From assembly GCF_000515255.1 (NCBI RefSeq), contig NZ_KI911559.1, forward strand, positions 3,766,693 through 3,830,692: a stretch of DNA of 64,000 bases. Reading direction: 5' to 3'. Positions 24,668 through 32,793 of the stretch are shown here, in pieces (the stretch's first letter is position 1; every line of letters begins with the position of its first letter). The translations under genes and the position numbers were made by a program. Origin of the DNA: Rhodovibrio salinarum DSM 9154. Lineage in GTDB: Bacteria; Pseudomonadota; Alphaproteobacteria; Kiloniellales; Rhodovibrionaceae. The notes beneath the pieces are model-generated. The model saw only the letters and a list, made by a program, of their open reading frames with translations, was not told where the DNA came from and ran no database searches.

Positions 24668-25405
24668 CTAAGCCGTCAGCGGGGGCAACCCGGCCCCGGT
24701 TTGGCGCCAGACCTCGGCCGCGGACCCGGCGAGCGCACGCGCCACGGCATCCACCCGGGCCCGCGGGTCCGGCGCGAGCCCCATTCGGCGAGCCGGCGGG
24801 TCGAAGACGAACAGACGGTCCAGACCGGGTTTGCCGCCGCCGTGAAGCGTGTAGCTGCCGGCGTCGCAGCAGAAGTACAGTTCAATCCACGCCAGGAAGG
24901 CAAGCGGGTCCAGGTCGGCTTCGTTGGCTCCGGCCCGTATGCTCTCGGCTGCCGCCAGCGTGGCGCCGGTTTTGATCAGATGCCCGATCGGATCACGGCC
25001 GACCAGCGCCTGGGCGCGGCGCACCGCCGCACGCGGAAACAGCAGCCGGTCCAGCACGTGCCCCGCGTCGACCCGGTTGAAGTCATGCTGATCCGCCTTG
25101 TTCCCGTTGGCGATCGCGGCCGGTTTGCCGATGTCGTGGAGCAGGAGGATCAGGCGCATGAAGTCGGGATCGACCGGGGAGGGCAACAGGTCGCGGTGGG
25201 CGAAATAAGTGTCGAACAGCCCCAGAACCATCAATACGTGTTCGCCCAGGCGGTAGCCCTGACCGACCCCCGCCGGCTGGGCGAGCACGGGGCCGAGGTC
25301 GCGATCGACCGCGGCGAGGAGGCCCGGTGGCGTGTAGCGCCGCCGGAAGAGCGCGTCCACCTCGTGGCGCGAGAGCTTCAGCCGAGTCGGCACGCGTCGG
25401 ACCAT
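24668..25405 (-). CDS. HD-domain phosphohydrolase-like protein
   Basis: A 245-residue protein. The HD signature is visible as LGEHVLMVLGLF followed by LLLHDIGKPAAIANGNKADQ, with a further His in QHDFNRV. HD proteins hydrolyse phosphate esters of nucleotides; the HDIGKP form occurs in tRNA nucleotidyltransferase-related and second-messenger hydrolases. No second domain was recognised. It lies between the ParB-like gene and the membrane protein gene, all reading left. Confidence 0.7.
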   Translation of the reverse strand: MVRRVPTRLKLSRHEVDALFRRRYTPPGLLAAVDRDLGPVLAQPAGVGQGYRLGEHVLMVLGLFDTYFAHRDLLPSPVDPDFMRLILLLHDIGKPAAIANGNKADQHDFNRVDAGHVLDRLLFPRAAVRRAQALVGRDPIGHLIKTGATLAAAESIRAGANEADLDPLAFLAWIELYFCCDAGSYTLHGGGKPGLDRLFVFDPPARRMGLAPDPRARVDAVARALAGSAAEVWRQTGAGLPPLTA

Positions 25406-25481
25406 GCGGCCCTCCAGAACCGATGGCTGGCCGGCGATTCGCGGCGGGGCATCAGCCGCCGGCGCCCCACGCGGGTCCGCG

Positions 25482-26261
25482 TCAGGTGCCGCGGACCCGG
25501 GCGACCAGCCGCAGGACTGAGATATTCAGCCAGATGAACGTCGTCGTCGTGGCCAAGGCCACGTACCATTCCCCGGCGCGGGGCACGCGCCGGTCTTCGA
25601 GGGTGTCGATGCGCTGCAGATCGACGGCGAAATTGAGGCTGGCCACCAGAACGATGAACCCGGTCCACAGGACGCCGCCCCAGCCAGCCCCGTGGATCAC
25701 GGGCAGCCTCAGGTCAACGAGCCACAGGACGAACCTGGCGGCATAGACCAGCGCAATCACAACGGCCCCGATCATGGCCATGGCCCGGAAGCGCGCGGTC
25801 ACCTGGATCACACCGGTCGTGTAGCCGCCCACGAGCACGGCCAGGACCACGCTCGTCACGACCATGGACTGCATGGCGATGCCCGGGTAGCGCTGCTCGA
25901 AGGCGAGGGCGAGGCCGCCGCCGAACACCCCGCCCAGCACAGCCACCGCCGGTGCGACGTAGGGCGCCAGCCGGGGCTTGTACGCCGTGGCGCACGCCCC
26001 GCCGAACGCCGCAACCCCGCAGGCGAAGGCGACGTTGCGCACCCCTTCCACCGTCGCCTGAGCGCCTTGCGCGAGGGCGGGGTAGAAGCTCACCCAGAGC
26101 AGGGCGTAGCCGGCCACGAACAAAACGGCGCAGATGACCGTCGCGCGAAGGGCGCCGGCCCGGGTGGCCGTGGCCTCGCCGGGCCGGAACGCCCAGCCAC
26201 CGCCGCTGGCCGGGGCCTTGGGCGCCATGAGCGGCGAACCAAGTGGAATCTGTCCGATCAT
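25482..26261 (-). CDS. Bax inhibitor-1/YccA-like membrane protein
   Basis: A 259-residue protein with about seven helices. The segments YKPRLAPYVAPAVAVLGGVF, FEQRYPGIAMQSMVVTS and YTTGVIQVTARFRAMAMIG match the BaxI_1 (YccA-like) group, as does the C-terminal EWYVALATTTTFIWLNISVL. Members of this family are thought to affect ion leak and membrane stress. The start ATG 26261 is preceded by GAAGGAT. The family is common in proteobacteria, so this may be native rather than accessory. Confidence 0.75.
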   Translation of the reverse strand: MIGQIPLGSPLMAPKAPASGGGWAFRPGEATATRAGALRATVICAVLFVAGYALLWVSFYPALAQGAQATVEGVRNVAFACGVAAFGGACATAYKPRLAPYVAPAVAVLGGVFGGGLALAFEQRYPGIAMQSMVVTSVVLAVLVGGYTTGVIQVTARFRAMAMIGAVVIALVYAARFVLWLVDLRLPVIHGAGWGGVLWTGFIVLVASLNFAVDLQRIDTLEDRRVPRAGEWYVALATTTTFIWLNISVLRLVARVRGT

Positions 26262-26419
26262 GGCAGATCCTTCGGTCGATCCGGCTCCAGGATCGGGGAT
26301 GCGGCTGGTCGAGGCAACGCCCACGTGATCCTGCCCCGCCGCGCAAAGACGCGGCCGCGTCCGCATCCGACGCGGGCCGCGTCCGTGTCGAGCCAACCGG
26401 CTCGGCGAGTCGCGATGGC

Positions 26420-26962
26420 ACGGGCCGTGGTGGTTCCCCGGCGCGTCTGGACGGCATCTACGTCGTGCGCACCAACGTGCCCGCCGAGAGTCTGTCCGCC
26501 GCGCAGGCGGTCGGGGCGTACAAATCGCTCGGCCAGGTGGAGCGGGCGTTCCGCAGCCTGAAGACCGTCGACCTGGAGATCCGGCCAGTGTTCCACTGGG
26601 CCGCTGATCGGGTCCGTGCGCACGTCTTTTTGTGCATGCTGGCCTACTACGTCTAGGCGCACATGCGCCAGCGCCTGGCGCCGCTCCTGTTCGACGACCA
26701 CGATCCCGAGGGCGCCGAGGCCGAACGCGCTTCCGTCGTCGCGCCGGCGGAACCCTCGCCGGCGGCCACGCGCAAGGCCGCCACCCGGCGGACCGACGAC
26801 GACCTGCCCGTGCACAACTTTCAGAGCCTGCTCGATGACTTGGGCACGCTGTGCCTCAACACCGTCACCATGCCCAGCAACCCGGCTTACAGCTTCGATC
26901 AGCCGACCCAGCCCACGCCGCTGCAGGCCAAGGCCTTCGATTCGCTCGGCGTCAGCCCATGA
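26420..26962 (+). pseudogene. IS1634-type transposase remnant, 5'-truncated with an internal stop
   Basis: The frame shows the C-terminal third of a DDE transposase of the IS1634 (IS4-related) group: LDGIYVVRTNVPAES, YKSLGQVERAFRSLKTVDLE, IRPVFHWAADRVRAHVFLCM and LAYYV. A TAG at 26654-26656 then interrupts it where intact relatives continue with Glu and HMR. After the stop the same frame resumes with AHMRQRLAPLLFDDHDPEGA and ends at 26962. The catalytic N-terminal two thirds are absent. Confidence 0.8.
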
Positions 26963-27440
26963 TGTAGCCAGAGCGGACTCGCCCGTAGCGCCGATTTTTC
27001 CCTGTTAATCCGATTTATCAGCCATTTTCCCCGCCCGGCCCCACCAGCCAGGCTGGATAGCCAAGGATCCGCGATAGCGGTGTCGGTGGCGTCAACCACG
27101 CCGGGTGTTGATCGGCGAGGGGGCAAAGTGCCGATCGGCGTGCCAAGCTTCTGATTTCGGGGAGTTCTTGTCGGATCACTTTGGCGCCGATCCGCAATTT
27201 TGGGGGTGTGCATTGCCGTAACTGCCCCTGGCTTCGCCAATGGACCGACAGCCCGTGGTGGTCATCGCAGAACGTGGTTCGCGATCACTACCGGAACTCG
27301 TCCAAGCCGGCTGGGAGATCGTTGGCTTCAACGTACACAACGGTGAGAACACCATACGTCGAGACCATATACTCAACAAAGATCCCGGCAAGCCCGGCGC
27401 ATGGCATTGCCAGGGGAATCGCATTAGGCCGAGGCCGGCC
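26963..27440. other. Non-coding stretch between two transposon remnants
   Basis: No convincing gene was recognised. GTAGCC-GAGCGG-type sequence just after the transposase stop (26964-26991) resembles a segment at 22684-22708. A 72-residue open frame at 27240-27458 runs into the left end of the insertion sequence; it has no ribosome site and no recognised relatives. Confidence 0.5.
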
Positions 27441-28653
27441 GGTTCTGGGGTAGCGTAGGCGGGTTTTGACGATTCGAATGTCGGGGACACGAATCCAGAG
27501 GAGGTCCCCGTTGTCCTGGTTCGAGTTGACCTTCGCCGAGCTGCCAGATCCGCGGACCGGCAATGCCACGCAGCATGATTTGATGGAGGTGCTGACGATC
27601 GCGCTCACGGCGTCGATCGCCGGTGCGCAAAACTGTACCGAGTTCGCGGCTTTCGGTGTCGATCGCAAAGACCTGTTCGACGAGTTCCTGGATCTGAACA
27701 ACGGCATCCCCAGTCACGACACCTTCTCCCGGGTGTTTCGGCTGTTGGACCCCGAGGCTTTCACCGAGTGTTTCGGCCGGTTCCTGGAGGAGATGAACCA
27801 GGACAGCCGCGGGATCATGGCGATCGATGGCAAGACCCTGCGCCGGTCGTTCGACGCGGCGGCCAACCGGTCGCCACTCGAGGCGGTGACCGCGTTCTCC
27901 GCGGAGGGAGGCGTCGTCCTGGGCCAGAAAGGTTTCCGGTCGGGCGACGGCGATAGCGAGATCACGGCCGCGCGGGCGCTTCTGGCGTGCCTGGATCTGC
28001 GCGGGGTTCTGGTCACCGCGGATGCGATCCACTGCCAGGACGAGACCGTCCGGACGGTGCTGGAGCAGGGCGGCGACTATCTCCTGGCGTTGAAGGACAA
28101 TCGCCCCGCGTTGCACAGCGAGGTGGCGAAGCTCTTTGAAGCTGCCGAAGGCCACGGCATCGAACCGCTGGTGACGACCGACAAGGGCCACGGGCGGATC
28201 GAGGTCCGGCGACACTATGTCAGCCATGATCTCAGCTGGCTCAACGGACCCAAAACCGCCGCAGGGCTGCCAGAGCTACCGCCTGGGCTGGGCTGCCTCG
28301 CGATGGTGGAGGCCGAGGTGACACGCAACGGCCAGACCACCATAACGCGGCGCTACTACCTTGGGTCCGCAAAGATGACCGCCCAACGCTTCGCCGAGGC
28401 CGTGCGCGGTCATTGGCGGATTGAGAACAGCCTACATTGGGTCCTCGACGAAACCTTCGATGAGGACAGAGCCCGCAACCGGGCCGACAACGCCCCCGAG
28501 AACCTCGCTGTGTTGCGCAAGCTGGCCCTCAACTTGCTACGCAACGCGCGACGGGATCTCTCCATCAGCCTGAAACGCAAGCGGGTCGGCTGGTCCAACC
28601 AGATCGCCTACGACATCCTCGGCCAAATGCGATAGCCCTGCGTCCCCAGAACC
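27441..28653 (+). mobile_element. ISAs1-family insertion sequence
   Basis: One intact transposase gene is bounded by imperfect inverted ends: GGTTCTGGGG at 27441-27450 and CCCCAGAACC at 28644-28653. Similarity continues with gaps outside and inside these cores (GCC before, GCG-AGG after). No flanking target duplication could be assigned by eye, so the exact ends are approximate. Confidence 0.7.
27511..28635 (+). CDS. ISAs1-family DDE transposase
   Basis: About 374 residues, full family length. The first catalytic Asp is in MAIDGKTLRRSFD, the second in LVTADAIHCQ, and the Glu in RGHWRIENSLHWVLDETFDED, the typical ISAs1 signature. The N-terminal FAELPDPRTGN and IPSHDTFSRVF blocks are also present. 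Start TTG 27511 was chosen because GAGGAGG lies six bases upstream, even though the frame opens earlier. The gene seems intact, so the element could be active. Confidence 0.9.
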   Translation: MSWFELTFAELPDPRTGNATQHDLMEVLTIALTASIAGAQNCTEFAAFGVDRKDLFDEFLDLNNGIPSHDTFSRVFRLLDPEAFTECFGRFLEEMNQDSRGIMAIDGKTLRRSFDAAANRSPLEAVTAFSAEGGVVLGQKGFRSGDGDSEITAARALLACLDLRGVLVTADAIHCQDETVRTVLEQGGDYLLALKDNRPALHSEVAKLFEAAEGHGIEPLVTTDKGHGRIEVRRHYVSHDLSWLNGPKTAAGLPELPPGLGCLAMVEAEVTRNGQTTITRRYYLGSAKMTAQRFAEAVRGHWRIENSLHWVLDETFDEDRARNRADNAPENLAVLRKLALNLLRNARRDLSISLKRKRVGWSNQIAYDILGQMR

Positions 28654-28662
28654 TGGCTTGGC

Positions 28663-28773
28663 ATGCAGATGGACTACGACCTGGCGCAGGCCGAAGCCAA
28701 GGCCGATGCGATCGAGGTGACGGCCATCCCCCGACCGGCCGACGATGGGGAGACAAACGGTTCGCGCCGCTGA
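28663..28773 (+). CDS. 36-codon open frame beside the insertion sequence, possible gene remnant
   Basis: The frame encodes a 36-residue acidic peptide starting MQMDYDLAQAEAKADAIEV. It lacks a ribosome site and no family was recognised. It may be the tail of a gene interrupted by the insertion sequence. Confidence 0.15.
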   Translation: MQMDYDLAQAEAKADAIEVTAIPRPADDGETNGSRR

Positions 28774-28853
28774 GCCCAGCCGCCTATGGAGACCCCCGAA
28801 GTCCGAGCCCGCCGCCACTGCCCCGTACGAGTTCGGCACACGGCACACAGAAA

Positions 28854-28880
28854 GCCCCGGCGCAGCGATGGCGCCGGGGC
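28854..28880 (-). terminator. Intrinsic terminator of the PEP-CTERM gene
   Basis: Perfect 10-bp arms GCCCCGGCGC (28854-28863) and GCGCCGGGGC (28871-28880) surround a 7-base loop. Reading leftwards the stem is followed by TTTCTGTG. It lies 55 bases past the stop codon of the PEP-CTERM gene. Confidence 0.75.
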
Positions 28881-28935
28881 GGCAAATCGCCGGTCGAGCC
28901 AGGCGGATCGCGCCGCGACCCGCCTGGTTTAGAGG

Positions 28936-29646
28936 CTAGACCGTCTTGCGGCGGCGGGCCACGACGCCCAGCCCCGCAAGGCCGAGGCCGAGCAGGCCCA
29001 GGGTCGCCGGGACCGGAACGGCCGTGCCGGTGCGGAAGTTATCGAACGCGAGACCGATGCCGGTCTGCTTCGAGCCGGAGAAGACAAAGTCGATCCGGTC
29101 GAACGCCGAGCCCGAGTACTCGAACAGCCACGGCAGGCCGTCCAGCGAGCTGGCGCCGTTGGTCGTGCCCTCGGGACTTTCCAGCGTGGCGACCACGCCG
29201 CCGGCCAGGCTGAACACGACGTCCCACTTCTCGGTACCCTGAGAGCTATTGCCGTCGATGTCCCAGATCTCGCCGGAAGCGGCGCTCGATGGCGTATCGT
29301 AGACAACGCTCAGAAAGGTGTCGCCGGGGCCGCGATTCGAGAAATCGTCATTGGTCCGCAGGAAGTAGCTCCCAAGCCCCGGCGTCGGCGTCCCGGTCTC
29401 CGCATCGCGCGCATTCAACTGGTCGTTCAGAAAGCCGTCCGGCCGGTTCGTGCCGCTCTCCTCAAGGACCGCGCCGCTGAACGTCACGCCGTCCGTCGCC
29501 TGGTACTGGCCGGTGAGGGTGTCGTTGTCGGACAGGCCGCGCGACGGGGCATCCTCGAAGTCAATGAAACCGGCCAGAGCCGGCGACGACATCGCCACCG
29601 TGCCCAGCAGGACAGCGGCGAAGGCGGTTTTCGAGCGGTTGGGCAT
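28936..29646 (-). CDS. PEP-CTERM sorting-domain protein
   Basis: A 236-residue exported protein. It has an N-terminal signal peptide (about 1-25, ending SSPALA), a beta-rich low-cysteine body and a C-terminal sorting signal: VPVP, then the hydrophobic stretch ATLGLLGLGLAGLGVVA and RRRK. Such tails are recognised by exosortase, which removes them during export to the surface or exopolysaccharide matrix. No exosortase gene is in the window. A sigma-54-like promoter and tandem repeats lie upstream, fitting the PrsK/PrsR/RpoN control known for PEP-CTERM genes. A terminator follows. Confidence 0.88.
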   Translation of the reverse strand: MPNRSKTAFAAVLLGTVAMSSPALAGFIDFEDAPSRGLSDNDTLTGQYQATDGVTFSGAVLEESGTNRPDGFLNDQLNARDAETGTPTPGLGSYFLRTNDDFSNRGPGDTFLSVVYDTPSSAASGEIWDIDGNSSQGTEKWDVVFSLAGGVVATLESPEGTTNGASSLDGLPWLFEYSGSAFDRIDFVFSGSKQTGIGLAFDNFRTGTAVPVPATLGLLGLGLAGLGVVARRRKTV

Positions 29647-29699
29647 CTTGGTATCCCACTGTTGTCGGTGTTCCGCACGGATGCGGCTCACCCGTTGGC

Positions 29700-29716
29700 A
29701 TTCAATAAGCGTGCCA
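29700..29716 (-). promoter_or_regulatory. Sigma-54-type promoter of the PEP-CTERM gene
   Basis: Reading leftwards from 29716 the sequence is TGGCACG-CTTA-TTGAAT. The consensus is TGGCACG-N4-TTGC, so only the C of the -12 box differs. The predicted start of transcription is about 40-45 bases before the start codon at 29646. Confidence 0.65.
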
Positions 29717-29778
29717 ATCGAGCAGGACCTTGATCGGAAACGCAAAAACGACACCAGCCCGCATACTGCAATAACCGC

Positions 29779-29836
29779 TGTAAACCACCACGACGTCCGC
29801 GATAAGCAGATCGAAAGATGTGTAAACCACCCCGAC
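29779..29836. repeat. Two 16-base direct repeats, possible activator sites
   Basis: TGTAAACCACCACGAC (29779-29794) and TGTAAACCACCCCGAC (29821-29836) differ by one base and start 42 bases apart, close to four helical turns. They lie 65-120 bases upstream of the sigma-54-like promoter, where an enhancer-binding activator such as PrsR would bind. Confidence 0.6.
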
Positions 29837-29897
29837 ACCGCTAGTGGTATTCCCCAAATACCTTAGCCATGCATCATGCCGGTCGGGTTAACCTACG

Positions 29898-29920
29898 CCT
29901 GAACGCCCATCGGCCCCATG
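29898..29920 (+). repeat. 23-base motif, copy 1
   Basis: CCTGAAC-GC-CCATCGGCCCCATG. A second copy at 42295-42317 differs only at two adjacent bases. This copy lies 38 bases before the helicase start codon. Confidence 0.6.
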
Positions 29921-29957
29921 GCGGCGCGTTTCAGCGATCCCTATACTCGCGCGCACC

Positions 29958-32753
29958 ATGACCGCAGCTGAGCCGCCCGCCCCCTCCCCATCCGAAAGTC
30001 GTCCCCAGGCCCGCCTGCGGGTGCCGCGCGCGCCCGCGTTGGCCCCCGGGCTGTCGGGGGCCGGCTGGCTGGAAACCGATGGCGAGGTGCTGCGCCTTAG
30101 CCACGACGACGCGCTGGCCAAGGCGCGCGCCTCAGCGCCGTTGGTTTGCCACGCGCCGGCAACCGCCCGGCGGCTGGGCGCACGGCCGGATTTCGAGTTC
30201 TTCGATGTGCTGGAACTCTACGCCTTCGTCCGGCCGGCCAGCTTCTGCACGCCGACCCCACGTGGACTGGCCGACGCGCTCGACCTGCCCCGCCCGGACG
30301 AGCTGGAGGACGCGGCGAACACCATCCACCGCGCGATGGCGCAGTTGCTGCGCGAACTGGCGGCGAGCGGCGCGCGCGACCGGGACGCGGCCGGCATCGC
30401 CTGGCCGATGGCGCGCGCGGGCTGGAAATGGGGCCCCTACGTCCTGGGCGCGCTGGGCGTGGAAGACAGCGAAGCCGGCCCGCCGCGCCGCGGTGTCGGC
30501 CTGCGGGTGTGGGAGCGGTTCGGCGAGTGGTCGGACTCCGCGCCCGAGGCCCCACCCGGGAACGACGGCGTCAGCGCGCAGGAGGCCCGCTGGCGGCTGT
30601 CGCAGCTACTCGGCCCCAACGCCGAGGCACGCCCGCAGCAGGCGGACTATGCCAGCGCCGTCTCGCAGGCGTTCCAGCCCCGCGAAGCCGAGGACAGCCC
30701 GAACCTGGTACTGGCGGAGGCCGGCACCGGGGTGGGCAAGACGCTGGGCTACGTCGCCCCCGCCAGCGTCTGGGCGCAGAAGAACCAGGGTCCGGTCTGG
30801 CTGTCGACCTTCACCCGCAACCTGCAGCACCAGATCGACACCGAACTCGACCGCCTGTTCCCGGAGATGCGGGACAAGCAGCGCAAGGTCGTGGTGCGCA
30901 AGGGCCGCGAGAACTACCTCTGCCTGCTGAACTACGAGGAGGCAGTGCGCGGCATCGAGGTACGCCCGCAGGACGCGCTCGCGGTCGGGCTGATGGCGCG
31001 CTGGACCCAGCGCACGCGCGACGGCGACATGGTCGGCGGCGACTTCCCCGGCTGGCTGCCGGACTTGGTCGGGCGCGGGCGCACACTAGGCCTGACCGAC
31101 CGGCGCGGCGAATGCATCTATGCCGCCTGCCCGCACTACAAGAAGTGCTTCATCGAAGGCTCGATCCGCCGCGCGCGCCGGGCGGAGATCGTGGTCGCCA
31201 ACCACGCGCTGGTGATGATCCAGGCCGCGCTGGGCGGCGGCGAAGAAGGCACGATCCCGCCGCGCACCGTGTTCGACGAGGGGCACCATGTCTTCGATGC
31301 CGCCGACAGCGCATTTTCCGCGCACTTGAGCGGGCGCGAGACGGTGGAGCTGCGTCGCTGGCTCTTGGGCGCCGATCGCTCCAGCCGCTCGTCCAGCCGG
31401 ATCCGCGGCCTGAAGCGCCGGGTAGAGGATCTGCTGGGAGAAGATCCGGACGTCCCGGAGGCGCTGGAAGAGACGCTGCGCGCGGCCCGCTGCCTGCCGG
31501 CTGAGGGCTGGCACGGGCGCCTGACCGAGGATGCCGCGGCTGGCCCGGCCGAACGCTTCCTGGCGGCTGTGCGCCAGCAGGTCTACGCCCGCGTCAGCCG
31601 TCCGGGCGATCCCTACAGCCTGGAAACCGAGCTGCGGCCGGCGATCCAGCCGCTGGTCGACGGCGCGGGCGAACTGGACACGGCACTGGAGGCGCTCTAC
31701 CGGCCGATGAAGCGCCTGCACGACGGGCTGTACGCCCGCCTGGACGCGGACGCCGAAGACCTGGACAGCGACACCCGCCGGCGGATCGAGGCGACCTGCC
31801 GTTCCTTGACCCGCCGCGGGCTGCTACAGGTCGGCGCCTGGCGACAGATGCTGCAGGCCGCGCAGGACGCCGCCAGTCCGGAAGCCTACGTTGACTGGCT
31901 GATGGTCGAACGCGCCGACGGCCGGGACATCGACGTCGGTCTGCACCGCCACTGGGTCGATCCAACGCAGCCGTTCGCGCAGTACGTCGCCCAGCCGAGC
32001 CAGGGCATGGTGATCACCTCCGCCACGCTGACCGACGGCTCCGGCGACCGGGAGAGCGACTGGCAGGCCGCCGAACTGCGCACCGGCGCCAGCCACCTGC
32101 CCGCCCCCGCGATCCGGGCGGAGGTGAAGTCGCCGTTCGACTACGCCGCCAACACCCGTGTCCTGGTGGTGACCGACGTCCGCAAGGATGACATGACCCA
32201 GGTCGCCGCCGCCTACCGCGAGCTGTTCCTGGCCGCCCACGGCGGCGCGCTCGGCCTGTTCACCGCGATCAGCCGTTTGCGCAAGGTCCACGAGCAGATC
32301 GGCCCGGCGCTGGAGGAAACCGGCCTGTCACTGTTCAGCCAGCACGTCGACGGGCTCGACGTCTCGACCCTGGTCGACATCTTCCGGGCGGAGGAAGACG
32401 CCTGCCTGCTCGGCACCGACGCGGTGCGCGACGGCGTCGACGTGCCGGGACGCAGCTTGCGCCTGATCGTGTTCGACCGGGTGCCCTGGCCGCGCCCGGA
32501 CATCCGGCACAAGGCCCGGCGGGAGCTGTTCGGCAAGCGGCGTTACGACGACATGCTGACCCGCCTGCGCCTGAAGCAGGCGTTCGGTCGCCTGATCCGC
32601 AAGGGCGACGACCACGGCGTGTTCGTCCTGCTCGATCCGATGATGCCGAGCCGCCTGGCCGGCGCCTTCCCCGAAGGCGTCGAGGTCGAACGCGTCGGCC
32701 TGGCGGAGGCAGTGCGGCGGACACGCGGGTTCCTTGGTAGCGAGGACGGCTAG
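29958..32753 (+). CDS. DinG/Rad3-family ATP-dependent DNA helicase
   Basis: A 931-residue superfamily 2 helicase. The Walker A motif AEAGTGVGKT is at 253-262 and the Walker B/DEAH-type FDEGHH at 439-444. Four cysteines suited to an iron-sulphur cluster lie at 322, 386, 391 and 397, as in XPD and DinG. The C-terminal half has GLFTAISRLRKVHEQ, LLGTDAVRDGVDVPGRSLR and KQAFGRLIRKGDD, the motifs IV-VI. An N-terminal extension of about 220 residues precedes the helicase core. It probably unwinds R-loops or forked DNA during repair. Confidence 0.85.
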   Translation: MTAAEPPAPSPSESRPQARLRVPRAPALAPGLSGAGWLETDGEVLRLSHDDALAKARASAPLVCHAPATARRLGARPDFEFFDVLELYAFVRPASFCTPTPRGLADALDLPRPDELEDAANTIHRAMAQLLRELAASGARDRDAAGIAWPMARAGWKWGPYVLGALGVEDSEAGPPRRGVGLRVWERFGEWSDSAPEAPPGNDGVSAQEARWRLSQLLGPNAEARPQQADYASAVSQAFQPREAEDSPNLVLAEAGTGVGKTLGYVAPASVWAQKNQGPVWLSTFTRNLQHQIDTELDRLFPEMRDKQRKVVVRKGRENYLCLLNYEEAVRGIEVRPQDALAVGLMARWTQRTRDGDMVGGDFPGWLPDLVGRGRTLGLTDRRGECIYAACPHYKKCFIEGSIRRARRAEIVVANHALVMIQAALGGGEEGTIPPRTVFDEGHHVFDAADSAFSAHLSGRETVELRRWLLGADRSSRSSSRIRGLKRRVEDLLGEDPDVPEALEETLRAARCLPAEGWHGRLTEDAAAGPAERFLAAVRQQVYARVSRPGDPYSLETELRPAIQPLVDGAGELDTALEALYRPMKRLHDGLYARLDADAEDLDSDTRRRIEATCRSLTRRGLLQVGAWRQMLQAAQDAASPEAYVDWLMVERADGRDIDVGLHRHWVDPTQPFAQYVAQPSQGMVITSATLTDGSGDRESDWQAAELRTGASHLPAPAIRAEVKSPFDYAANTRVLVVTDVRKDDMTQVAAAYRELFLAAHGGALGLFTAISRLRKVHEQIGPALEETGLSLFSQHVDGLDVSTLVDIFRAEEDACLLGTDAVRDGVDVPGRSLRLIVFDRVPWPRPDIRHKARRELFGKRRYDDMLTRLRLKQAFGRLIRKGDDHGVFVLLDPMMPSRLAGAFPEGVEVERVGLAEAVRRTRGFLGSEDG

Positions 32754-32793
32754 GCTCCCGTGACCCCGGCGCCAACAGTCCCGGCGACCGGGC

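Larger units (their letters stand above)
29647..29957. other. Divergent regulatory region between the PEP-CTERM and helicase genes
   Basis: This 311-base gap contains a sigma-54-like promoter, two 16-base repeats and a 23-base motif found again near 42.3 kb. They are listed separately. No gene was seen. Confidence 0.6.

Noticed and set aside
27240-27458. A 72-codon frame running into the left end of the insertion sequence
   Set aside because: No ribosome site, no recognisable family and it overlaps the terminal repeat of the element.
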